A stretch of 64,000 bases of DNA, taken from the NCBI RefSeq assembly GCF_002102255.1, contig NZ_LQPH01000148.1, positions 62,001-126,000 of the forward strand. The letters run 5' to 3'. Positions 33,832 through 44,401 of this stretch are shown in pieces. The stretch is from Mycobacterium nebraskense (GTDB lineage: Bacteria > Actinomycetota > Actinomycetes > Mycobacteriales > Mycobacteriaceae). Position 1 is the first letter of the stretch, and the number at the start of each line of letters is the position of its first letter. The notes under the pieces were generated by a model. It saw only the letters and a list, made by a program, of their open reading frames with translations, was not told the origin of the DNA and made no database searches. Position numbers and translations under genes: made by a program.

Positions 33832-35991
33832 ATGGCTTTCGCCACGGAACATCCGGTAGTCGCACATTCGGAATACCGCGCGGTCGACGAGGTCGTGCGC
33901 GTCGGCGGCCACTTCGAGGTGGTCAGCCCGCACGCGCCCGCCGGCGACCAGCCGGCCGCCATCAACGAGCTGGAACGCCGCATCAGGGCGGGGGAGCGCG
34001 ACGTTGTGCTGCTCGGCGCCACCGGAACGGGGAAGTCGGCGACCACCGCCTGGCTTATCGAGCGGCTGCAGCGTCCCACGCTTGTCATGGCGCCGAACAA
34101 GACGCTGGCCGCCCAGCTGGCCAATGAATTGCGAGAGATGTTGCCGCACAACGCGGTTGAGTACTTCGTGTCGTACTACGACTATTACCAGCCGGAGGCG
34201 TACATCGCGCAGACCGACACCTACATCGAGAAGGACAGCTCGATCAATGACGACGTGGAGCGGCTGCGGCATTCCGCGACGTCCTCCCTGCTGTCGCGGC
34301 GCGACGTGGTCGTCGTGGCCTCCGTGTCGTGCATCTACGGCCTGGGTACGCCCCAGTCGTATCTGGACCGCTCCGTGGAACTGAGCGTGGGCACCGAGGT
34401 GCCCCGCGACGCGCTGCTGCGGCTGCTCGTCGACGTGCAATACACCCGCAACGACCTGTCCTTCACTCGCGGTTCGTTCCGGGTGCGCGGCGACACCGTC
34501 GAGATCATCCCGTCCTATGAAGAGCTGGCGGTGCGCATCGAGTTCTTCGGCGACGAGATCGAGGCGCTGTACTACCTGCACCCGCTCACCGGCGACGTGA
34601 TCCGCCAGGTCAACTCGCTGCGGATCTTCCCGGCCACCCACTACGTCGCCGGCCCGGAGCGGATGGCCCACGCGATCTCGACGATCGAGGAGGAGCTGGC
34701 GCAGCGGCTGGCCGAGCTGGAGGGCCAGGGCAAGCTGCTGGAGGCGCAGCGGCTTCGCATGCGCACCAACTACGACATCGAGATGATGCGCCAGGTCGGC
34801 TTCTGCTCGGGCATCGAGAACTACTCACGCCACATCGACGGCCGCGGCCCCGGCTCGCCGCCGGCGACCCTGCTCGACTACTTCCCGGAGGACTTCCTGC
34901 TCGTCATCGACGAGTCACACGTCACGGTGCCGCAGATCGGCGGCATGTACGAGGGCGACATGTCCCGCAAACGCAACCTGGTCGAATACGGGTTCCGATT
35001 GCCGTCCGCGTGCGATAACCGCCCGCTGACCTGGGAGGAATTCGCCGACCGGATCGGGCAGACCGTGTACCTGTCGGCCACCCCGGGCCCCTACGAACTC
35101 AGCCAGGCTGGCGGCGAGTTCGTCGAGCAGGTGATCCGGCCGACCGGCCTGGTGGACCCGAAAGTGGTGGTCAAGCCGACCAAGGGCCAGATCGACGACC
35201 TGATCGGCGAGATCCGCAAGCGCACCGATGCCGACGAGCGGGTGCTGGTCACCACGCTGACCAAGAAGATGGCCGAAGACCTCACCGACTACCTGCTGGA
35301 AATGGGCATTCGGGTGCGCTATCTGCACTCGGAGGTCGACACGCTGCGCCGCGTGGAACTGCTGCGCCAGCTGCGGCTCGGCGAGTACGACGTGCTCGTC
35401 GGCATCAACCTGCTGCGGGAGGGTCTCGACCTCCCCGAGGTGTCGCTGGTGGCGATCCTGGACGCCGACAAGGAAGGCTTCCTGCGCTCGTCGCGCAGCC
35501 TGATCCAGACCATCGGTCGCGCCGCCCGCAACGTCTCCGGCGAAGTGCACATGTACGCGGACTCGATCACCGACTCGATGAAGGAGGCGATCGACGAGAC
35601 CGAACGGCGGCGGGCCAAGCAGGTCGCCTACAACGAGGCCAACGGCATCGACCCGCAGCCGCTGCGTAAGAAGATCGCCGACATCCTCGACCAGGTCTAC
35701 CGAGAGGCCGACGACACCGAAACGGTGGGGATCGGCGGGTCCGGACGCAACTCCTCCCGCGGCCGGCGCGCCCAAGGCGAGCCGGGTCGCGCCGTCAGCG
35801 CCGGCGTGTTCGAGGGCCGCGACACCACCAGCATGCCGCGCGCCGAACTGGCCGACCTGATCAAGGACCTCACCGAACAGATGATGGCCGCCGCGCGTGA
35901 CTTGCAGTTCGAGCTCGCCGCGCGCTTCCGCGACGAGATCGCCGACCTGAAGAAGGAACTGCGGGGGATGGACGCCGCCGGCCTGAAATGA
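33832..35991 (+). CDS. uvrB: Excinuclease ABC subunit B
   Basis: UvrB is the damage-verifying helicase-like subunit of nucleotide excision repair. The 719-residue protein has Walker A GATGTGKS (about 61-68), the damage-gripping beta-hairpin YFVSYYDYYQPEAYI (about 108-122) and DESH. It also has the helicase motifs TVYLSATPGPYE and QTIGRAARN, and the C-terminal UVR motif that binds UvrC (LQFELAARFRDEIADLKKEL). ATG 33832 sits at the predicted transcription start, giving about 20 more residues than the usual annotated N-terminus near GGHFEVVSPHAPAGDQP. Confidence 0.97.
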   Translation: MAFATEHPVVAHSEYRAVDEVVRVGGHFEVVSPHAPAGDQPAAINELERRIRAGERDVVLLGATGTGKSATTAWLIERLQRPTLVMAPNKTLAAQLANELREMLPHNAVEYFVSYYDYYQPEAYIAQTDTYIEKDSSINDDVERLRHSATSSLLSRRDVVVVASVSCIYGLGTPQSYLDRSVELSVGTEVPRDALLRLLVDVQYTRNDLSFTRGSFRVRGDTVEIIPSYEELAVRIEFFGDEIEALYYLHPLTGDVIRQVNSLRIFPATHYVAGPERMAHAISTIEEELAQRLAELEGQGKLLEAQRLRMRTNYDIEMMRQVGFCSGIENYSRHIDGRGPGSPPATLLDYFPEDFLLVIDESHVTVPQIGGMYEGDMSRKRNLVEYGFRLPSACDNRPLTWEEFADRIGQTVYLSATPGPYELSQAGGEFVEQVIRPTGLVDPKVVVKPTKGQIDDLIGEIRKRTDADERVLVTTLTKKMAEDLTDYLLEMGIRVRYLHSEVDTLRRVELLRQLRLGEYDVLVGINLLREGLDLPEVSLVAILDADKEGFLRSSRSLIQTIGRAARNVSGEVHMYADSITDSMKEAIDETERRRAKQVAYNEANGIDPQPLRKKIADILDQVYREADDTETVGIGGSGRNSSRGRRAQGEPGRAVSAGVFEGRDTTSMPRAELADLIKDLTEQMMAAARDLQFELAARFRDEIADLKKELRGMDAAGLK

Positions 35992-36116
35992 GTTTGCTGG
36001 CAGCGCATCTCAGATTGGCACTCTCAAAACACGCCATACGGTAGAAGGACCCGCGGCGTGCGCGAGGTGCAGCCGGTCGGCTAAATGGCGGTTCACGTCG
36101 TCGGCAAAGCGGCAAA

Positions 36117-37688
36117 TCAGCGGGTTGACTTCACCACCTGCGAATAATGGAACTGCCAACGTTCGACAATGCGGAACCCGAGGTAACTCGGGAATCGATA
36201 AGCCGGGGCGCGACCGAATGCGGGTCCGGGGGGCAAAGACCGTCCGGATTGATGGTCGGGCAGCGACGTTTCTTTATTGGTAATGGTCCAGATTGCGGGG
36301 CATTTATTGATTTTGGCCGTTGTCAGCCACACGGCGACGTGGCCGTCCCACAACGACCCCACCTTCGGCCCGTACGCCCCGCGCTCGACGTCGATCAGCG
36401 ACCGGAAGGCCGCCGGCCGGGTGGCCAGCAGGGCGCGGATCGGCCCGGGCCGCCACGGCACGGTGTTGTCCACTATCAGGCAGTCACCGGGGGCGGCGTG
36501 GGAGCTGATCAAATCGGCGACCTGGCTGTAATCCCAGCCCTCCTTGGCATACGGCCAGCGCTGGACGAACAGGTAATTCGGCAGTGCGGCCAGGGCGCAG
36601 ACCAGCACCGCACCGGCGATGCGCCACGGTCGGCGGGCGATGGTGACGATGCAAACGGCCAGTACGATGGCCATCGCGGGCGCGGTGAAGATCAGGTAGC
36701 GCGGGTAGTAGATCGGTTCGCTGAGGGCCGAATAGATGACCACGAGCGCGGTGGGAATGACCAGCCACGCCACAGAGATGATCAACAGCCGACGCATGTC
36801 GCCGGCCGGGGGCCGGACGCCGGCCAGTCGGGCCGCGACCGCCGCCACGATGAGGACGGCGGACAGGATGGCGAACGGAACGCTGTGGTCGAAGTACTGG
36901 CGCAGGATGATGTCGAAGGCGTAATGCCAGCTGACCGGGTAAATCCAGTTGACCTGCCAAACCTGCGCGTGGGCGAAAATTATGAACGGCGTCATGGCCG
37001 CGACCGCGATCGTCGAGGTGATCGCCCACCAAATGACCGGAGATTTGCGCGCTTTTTCGGGAGCCAACAGCGGCACCATTACGGCGTAAACCGGGACCAA
37101 CAGGACCATGTTCAGATTGAGCAGAATCGAGAGCATTAACGCCAGCGCATAGCAAACCCACAATCCCGGTTTGTCGCGCCGGACGGCGGCGACCAGCAAT
37201 ACGGTGAGCCAGACCGCCGCAGCGGCCGCGAAGGCATACGGCCGCGCCTCGATGCCCGCCCAGGTGGTGCGCGGCAGGATGGCGAACATGACTCCGGCGC
37301 ACACCGCGGTCGGCCGTGTCGAGAACCGTCTGGTGAAAACGGTGACGCCCGCGGCCGCGGCGCCGATCGCCAGGGCGCTGGGCGCGCGCGACCAGAATTC
37401 GGTCGGCGGAAACAGCGCGAACCAACCGTGCATCACCAGGTAATACAGCCCGTGCACAGCGTCGATGTGGCCTAACAGCCGCCACAGCTCCGCCAAAGTC
37501 CGGCTCCCCGCGGCCGATATGGTCGCGCCCTCGTCGAACCACAAGGAGGGTCTACAGGCCCAGGCGCCGCTGACAACGGCCGCGAACACGGCGACCACCC
37601 ACGGATCGAGCAACCTGCCGGGCGTACGCGGGGGCGCGGGCTCCTCGACTTCATCCGCGACGCGCTGCTCGACGGTGGGCATGGACAT
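36117..37688 (-). CDS. capT: GT-C mannosyltransferase CapT (Rv1635c type)
   Basis: CapT adds the first mannose cap to the arabinan of lipoarabinomannan, using polyprenyl-phosphomannose on the outer face of the membrane. The protein has about 523 residues, about ten or more membrane helices, and the GT-C acidic motif in the first loop (SLWFDEGATIS). The C-terminal domain is soluble. ATG 37688 is chosen because TACAGT (37704-37699) just upstream looks like the -10 element and overlaps the alternative GTG at 37700. The gene points to ManLAM made by slow growers. The efflux gene recalled next to uvrB in M. tuberculosis is missing here. Confidence 0.88.
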   Translation of the reverse strand: MSMPTVEQRVADEVEEPAPPRTPGRLLDPWVVAVFAAVVSGAWACRPSLWFDEGATISAAGSRTLAELWRLLGHIDAVHGLYYLVMHGWFALFPPTEFWSRAPSALAIGAAAAGVTVFTRRFSTRPTAVCAGVMFAILPRTTWAGIEARPYAFAAAAAVWLTVLLVAAVRRDKPGLWVCYALALMLSILLNLNMVLLVPVYAVMVPLLAPEKARKSPVIWWAITSTIAVAAMTPFIIFAHAQVWQVNWIYPVSWHYAFDIILRQYFDHSVPFAILSAVLIVAAVAARLAGVRPPAGDMRRLLIISVAWLVIPTALVVIYSALSEPIYYPRYLIFTAPAMAIVLAVCIVTIARRPWRIAGAVLVCALAALPNYLFVQRWPYAKEGWDYSQVADLISSHAAPGDCLIVDNTVPWRPGPIRALLATRPAAFRSLIDVERGAYGPKVGSLWDGHVAVWLTTAKINKCPAIWTITNKETSLPDHQSGRSLPPGPAFGRAPAYRFPSYLGFRIVERWQFHYSQVVKSTR

Positions 37689-37940
37689 GATGCTTGTCAC
37701 TGTAAAGCTGAATCGCCGGCGCGGGTCACAAATCGCCCCCGCCTATTCGCCCCCGGCGTCCGCATTCCGCGAAAAGCTGCGTTATGCAACGCTTTCCGCC
37801 TCGGGCCTGAGCATTTGATTGTTTTGCCATCGGCAATATTGTCCGTTGGCGCAGCGTGGACCCGCAAATTGTCGACACGCCGCGCCACGCGGTGTCGCTA
37901 ATCTGTTCCCTGCGCAACGGGCAAACGCGATACTGTCTTG

Positions 37941-37956
37941 GGTTGGCTGACCAACC
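37941..37956 (+). promoter_or_regulatory. Hairpin at the predicted 5' end of the usp mRNA
   Basis: GGTTGG-CTGA-CCAACC is a perfect 6-bp stem that begins where transcription from TACTGT (37931-37936) should start, 17 bases before the usp ATG. It could stabilise the mRNA 5' end or serve as a small operator. Confidence 0.45.
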
Positions 37957-37972
37957 GAAACTGGGAGGGTAA

Positions 37973-38416
37973 ATGGGCGCCTATCAGACTGTGGTGGTGG
38001 GAACCGACGGCTCGGACTCGTCAATGCGTGCGGTGGACAGGGCGGCGCAGATCGCCGGGCCGGACGCCAGGCTGATCGTCGCGTCGGCGTACCTGCCTCA
38101 GCATGAGGACACCCGGGCCGCCGACGCCCTGCGCGACGAGAGCTACAAGGTGTCCGGTACTGCGCCGATTTACGCGATCCTGCAGGACGCCAAGGAGCGG
38201 GCGCACAAAGCCGGGGCCAAGAACGTCGAAGAGCGCCCGATCGTCGGCGCCCCGGTCGACGCGCTGGTCAAGCTGGCCGAGGACGAAAAGGCCGACCTGC
38301 TGGTCGTCGGAAACGTGGGACTGAGCACGATCGCGGGCCGGCTGCTCGGCTCGGTGCCCGCCAACGTCTCACGCCGGGCCAAGGTCGACGTGCTGATCGT
38401 CCACACCACGTCCTGA
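37973..38416 (+). CDS. Universal stress protein (Rv1636 type)
   Basis: This 147-residue single-domain USP begins YQTVVVGTDGSDSSMRAVDRA and has the nucleotide-binding signature VVGNVGLSTIAGRLLGSVPANVSRRA, so it should bind ATP or cAMP; Rv1636 is known as an abundant cAMP-binding protein. That fits with the two adenylyl cyclases in the window. ATG 37973 has GGGAGGG upstream. The neighbouring hydrolase gene is convergent, with a 5-bp gap between the stops. Confidence 0.93.
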   Translation: MGAYQTVVVGTDGSDSSMRAVDRAAQIAGPDARLIVASAYLPQHEDTRAADALRDESYKVSGTAPIYAILQDAKERAHKAGAKNVEERPIVGAPVDALVKLAEDEKADLLVVGNVGLSTIAGRLLGSVPANVSRRAKVDVLIVHTTS

Positions 38417-38421
38417 CGGCC

Positions 38422-39099
38422 TTACCAGCCTCGCTCGCGCCATTCGCCCAGGTGAGGGCGCTCGGCGCCGAGCACCGTGTCGTCGCCGTGGCCCGGGTAG
38501 ATGACGGTGGAGTCGTCGTACACGTCGAACACCCGGGTGGTGACGTCGTCGAGTAGCTGGCTGAAATCGCCCGGCTGCCATGTTTTGCCGACGCCCCCCG
38601 GGAACAGGCAGTCACCGGTGAACAGCTGGGTGACCCCGCCCGTCGCGGGCCCGTCGAGGGCGAGCGCGATCGAGCCGGGCGTGTGGCCGCGCAGGTGGAT
38701 GACCTTGAATTGCAATTCGCCGATCTGAACGGTGTCGCCGCCCGACAGCAAACGGTCCGGTTTGACCGGCAGTGGCTCGGCGTCGATCTCGTTGGCGGCG
38801 GTCGGCGCCCCGGTTGCTGCGGCCACGGCCTCCAGCGCCTGCCAGTGGTCGAAGTGCTGATGGCTGGTCACGATCAGCGATACCTTGGGCGCGTTCTGCC
38901 GGATCAGATCGACGAGGAGGTCCGCGTCGTTGGCGGCGTCGATCAACAAGGTCTCTCCGGTCGCGGAACATGTCACCAGATACGCGTTGTTGTCCACAGG
39001 GCCCACTGACACCTTTACGATCGTGGCGCCGGGTAGGGTCCGGCGGGCCGCGGTACCAGGATCGACGTGTCCGGTGTAGTTGTCGTCCAAGGCAGTCAT
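38422..39099 (-). CDS. Metallo-beta-lactamase-fold hydrolase (Rv1637c type)
   Basis: This 225-residue protein has the dinuclear zinc motif HxHxDH (SHQHFDHW), the downstream HTPGSIAL, Asp in FTGDCLFPGGVG and a final PGHGDDT. The pattern resembles glyoxalase II/persulfide-dioxygenase-like hydrolases, not antibiotic lactamases; the substrate is unknown. ATG 39099 has TAACGT seven bases upstream (leaderless pattern). The longer frame upstream is a shadow of uvrA. It is divergent from uvrA. Confidence 0.9.
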   Translation of the reverse strand: MTALDDNYTGHVDPGTAARRTLPGATIVKVSVGPVDNNAYLVTCSATGETLLIDAANDADLLVDLIRQNAPKVSLIVTSHQHFDHWQALEAVAAATGAPTAANEIDAEPLPVKPDRLLSGGDTVQIGELQFKVIHLRGHTPGSIALALDGPATGGVTQLFTGDCLFPGGVGKTWQPGDFSQLLDDVTTRVFDVYDDSTVIYPGHGDDTVLGAERPHLGEWRERGW

Positions 39100-39127
39100 A
39101 GCGGCCACGTTACTGGTCAAACGCTGC

Positions 39128-39150
39128 TTGTCGGTATGGGCACATAGCAT
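39128..39150 (+). promoter_or_regulatory. RecA-independent (PafBC-type) damage promoter of uvrA
   Basis: TTGTCGGTA (39128-39136), eight bases, then TAGCAT (39145-39150) matches the RecA-NDp motif with one change in the last G. It predicts transcription from about 39157, a leader of about 54 nt before GTG 39211, and it rules out the ATG at 39154 as start. Confidence 0.7.
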
Positions 39151-39210
39151 GGAATGCGCCGTGCGCATTACCGGCTGCAGTACGTAAAAGATCCACTGAG
39201 AGAGGGCAGC

Positions 39211-42114
<2,904 letters not shown>

Positions 42115-42171
42115 GGACTCGTCGCGACACTTAAACGTCGCACACGACACGCCGAAAAACGTCGCCATCGC

Positions 42172-42411
42172 TTACGTTTCGCGGTCATCGGGCCGCATCG
42201 ATTCACGGATCCGCGCCAACCGCTCGGCGGCCGTGCGCTCGCGCTCCTCGTACTGCTCCTCGACCGACCGGCCCTCCGCCGACTCGGCATCGAGCTCCGC
42301 GGCGCCCTGCGCCGTCGCGTACCGGCTCTCGATCTTCTCGCGGACGGATTCGAAGGTCGGCACGCCGGAGCTGTCGTACCCGGGATCGGGCGGGGTTGGT
42401 TCGTCGGGCAT
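42172..42411 (-). CDS. Small acidic protein (Rv1638A-like)
   Basis: This 79-residue, strongly charged protein is rich in Glu and Arg (EEQYEERERTAAERLARIRESM), with a probable long helix or coiled coil over residues 30-75 and a Pro-rich N-terminus. The function is unknown. It sits 9 bp downstream of the DUF6653-like gene on the same strand, convergent with uvrA. It corresponds to the small conserved ORF I recall next to uvrA in M. tuberculosis. Confidence 0.75.
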   Translation of the reverse strand: MPDEPTPPDPGYDSSGVPTFESVREKIESRYATAQGAAELDAESAEGRSVEEQYEERERTAAERLARIRESMRPDDRET

Positions 42412-42420
42412 ATCGCCACG

Positions 42421-42837
42421 CTACTGATTTCGTTCGAAGTAGCGCACCATCTGCTCCCAGTACACCAGCGTCAACGCCATCTGCACGGCGACAGCGGCCG
42501 CCGCCGGCAGTAGGCGATGGCGGTGGGCGGCGACGACCGCGCCCAGCGCGGCCACCGACGTCAGCGCGCTGACCACCATGGCCGCATCCCGGGGGCGACG
42601 GCTGATCCACAACTCTTCGCCCAGCATCGCCCGGGTCGACCACGCCCGCTCGTGTGCCGGCTTGCCGAAAACGACGGGGTTGACGGCCAGCCACAGCGCA
42701 ATCCACGCCGCATGGCTCCAGCGCCGCGTCCACGGCGGCACCAGGATCAGCGGGGTACTCGCCCAGCGGGTCCAGGCACTCCACGGATTGCAGTGCCGCG
42801 CAATGATCGCACGCTGAATCTGCGCGACGGACAGCAC
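42421..42837 (-). CDS. DUF6653-like membrane protein
   Basis: This 138-residue protein has about four hydrophobic segments. It has the sequence NPWSAWTRWASTPLILVPPWTRRW near the N-terminus and WSTRAMLGEELW in the middle, a pattern I associate with DUF6653; function unknown. GTG 42837 lies six bases after the stop of the membrane esterase gene, so the two are probably co-transcribed. Confidence 0.75.
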   Translation of the reverse strand: MLSVAQIQRAIIARHCNPWSAWTRWASTPLILVPPWTRRWSHAAWIALWLAVNPVVFGKPAHERAWSTRAMLGEELWISRRPRDAAMVVSALTSVAALGAVVAAHRHRLLPAAAAVAVQMALTLVYWEQMVRYFERNQ

Positions 42838-42843
42838 CGGCGG

Positions 42844-44325
42844 CTATCGCCGGGCGGGGGAATGGTCGGCCGGGACGACGACCGGGGTGGCAGGCGCGGA
42901 TGGGGCGGCGCCGGGCAACGCGGTCCGCGGGATGCCCGGCGTGCCCAGCCGCCCGGCCAGCCACGGCAGGGCGGCGGCGAAGACCCGGTCCGCGAATGGC
43001 CAATCGTGCTTGCCGGGCTGCGCCAGCACCGCGCAGTCGATCCCGTTGGCACGCCCGAGCGAACACAGCGAATAGGCGGCCGCCGTCTGGTTGCCGGGGT
43101 CGACGGCCGCCTCCCGGCTGGCCAGACGGATCGCGCCGCTGTCGGTCATCACCGGGTCGTGGCGCGGCGCCGGCGGACCCTCCGAGGAAATCGCGAACCA
43201 GCCGGCCACGTCGCTGTACGGCCCGTGCCGGCTGATCACCGTGCTCGGGTCGAATGCCGCCCACGCGTCGGCGTTCCCGCCGAAGAGCCGGGCGATGGTT
43301 TGGGCCTTGTTTCCGGCGTTGGGGAAGAAGTCGCCGGCGACGTCGACGAACGCGCTGAACATGTCGGGGTGCATGACGGTCAGGTCCACGGCGCAGGTCC
43401 CGCCCATCGACCAACCGGCGATGCCCCAGCTGGACCGGTCGTGGCTGACGCCGAACTTGGAAACCATGTACGGCACAACGTCTTTGGTCAGATGGTCGGC
43501 GGCATTTCCGCGGACGCCGTTGACGCATTCGGTGTCGTTGTTGAAGGCCCCGCCGGAGTCGACGAACACCAACACCGGCGCTTTGCCGTCGTGAGCGGCC
43601 GCGAAGTCGTCGATCGTCTTGACCGCGTTGCCCGCGCGGGTCCAGTCCGCGGGGGTGTTGAACTGGCCCCCGATCATCATGACCGTCGGCAGCGCCGGCG
43701 GCGGGCTGCTGGTGAACCATTCGGGCGGCAGGTAAACCAGCTCACCTCGATGCTTGAAATGCGATGCGTCGGAGGGGATCACCACCGGAACCACGCTGCC
43801 GTGCGGCGGTCGCGCCCGTTTGGCGGCCATCGCGGTGACGGTGGCCGGGTCGGTCTGATCGGGCAGGGGACCGGAGGTGAGCTGGTTCCAGGCCGCCTGC
43901 ACGGTCGGGAAGTAGCCGACCCACAGGTTGAGCACCAGCGCGGCGCACAGCGCGCACAACGGCACGGCCACCAGCCCGGCGCCGCGCTGCCAGCGGCGTG
44001 CGCCTTGCCACCCCAGGATCAGCACCGCCACCGCCATGCCGGTCAACGTGATCCAGAGCCACAGCGCGGCCGGCGCGGGCTCGTCGGACAGGCCGCGGTC
44101 GACGATGTACCAGTGCGTCAGGTAGGCCGCGGCAGCACCGGCCAGCGCAGCCGCCGGCAACCACACCGTCCGCCAACGGCGCGACCGCCAGCCGACGGCC
44201 AGCGTCAGCACCACCGCGGTCACCACCTGGACCGTGATGGGCACCCAGCCGTGCATCAGCGACGTGTGACTACTTGCCAGCAACTGCGTCGCGGTGTTGG
44301 TCGTGGACGCGGTCACGGGATTCAT
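42844..44325 (-). CDS. Membrane-anchored esterase (Rv1639c type)
   Basis: This 493-residue protein has four N-terminal membrane helices (about 30-145) followed by an extracytoplasmic alpha/beta-hydrolase domain of the putative-esterase (PF00756, antigen-85-like) type. The nucleophile elbow GWSMGGT (Ser) is clear, with an upstream MIGGQFNTPADW loop and a downstream FADAxx-type HDW region (QPGKHDWPFADRVF) that supplies the catalytic His. The substrate is unknown; a cell-envelope ester is likely. ATG 44325 is about 77 bp after lysX on the same strand. Confidence 0.85.
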   Translation of the reverse strand: MNPVTASTTNTATQLLASSHTSLMHGWVPITVQVVTAVVLTLAVGWRSRRWRTVWLPAAALAGAAAAYLTHWYIVDRGLSDEPAPAALWLWITLTGMAVAVLILGWQGARRWQRGAGLVAVPLCALCAALVLNLWVGYFPTVQAAWNQLTSGPLPDQTDPATVTAMAAKRARPPHGSVVPVVIPSDASHFKHRGELVYLPPEWFTSSPPPALPTVMMIGGQFNTPADWTRAGNAVKTIDDFAAAHDGKAPVLVFVDSGGAFNNDTECVNGVRGNAADHLTKDVVPYMVSKFGVSHDRSSWGIAGWSMGGTCAVDLTVMHPDMFSAFVDVAGDFFPNAGNKAQTIARLFGGNADAWAAFDPSTVISRHGPYSDVAGWFAISSEGPPAPRHDPVMTDSGAIRLASREAAVDPGNQTAAAYSLCSLGRANGIDCAVLAQPGKHDWPFADRVFAAALPWLAGRLGTPGIPRTALPGAAPSAPATPVVVPADHSPARR

Positions 44326-44401
44326 TGTGATCCATTGTTAACCGGCCTGGAACATATTCACCGAATGTTCGCTCTGGGCCGCGTGCGTGTCGGGAGGCCG
44401 G

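Noticed and set aside
39154..39210. uvrA start at 39154
   Set aside because: It lies three bases after the predicted -10 and encodes no family sequence; GTG 39211 matches UvrA.
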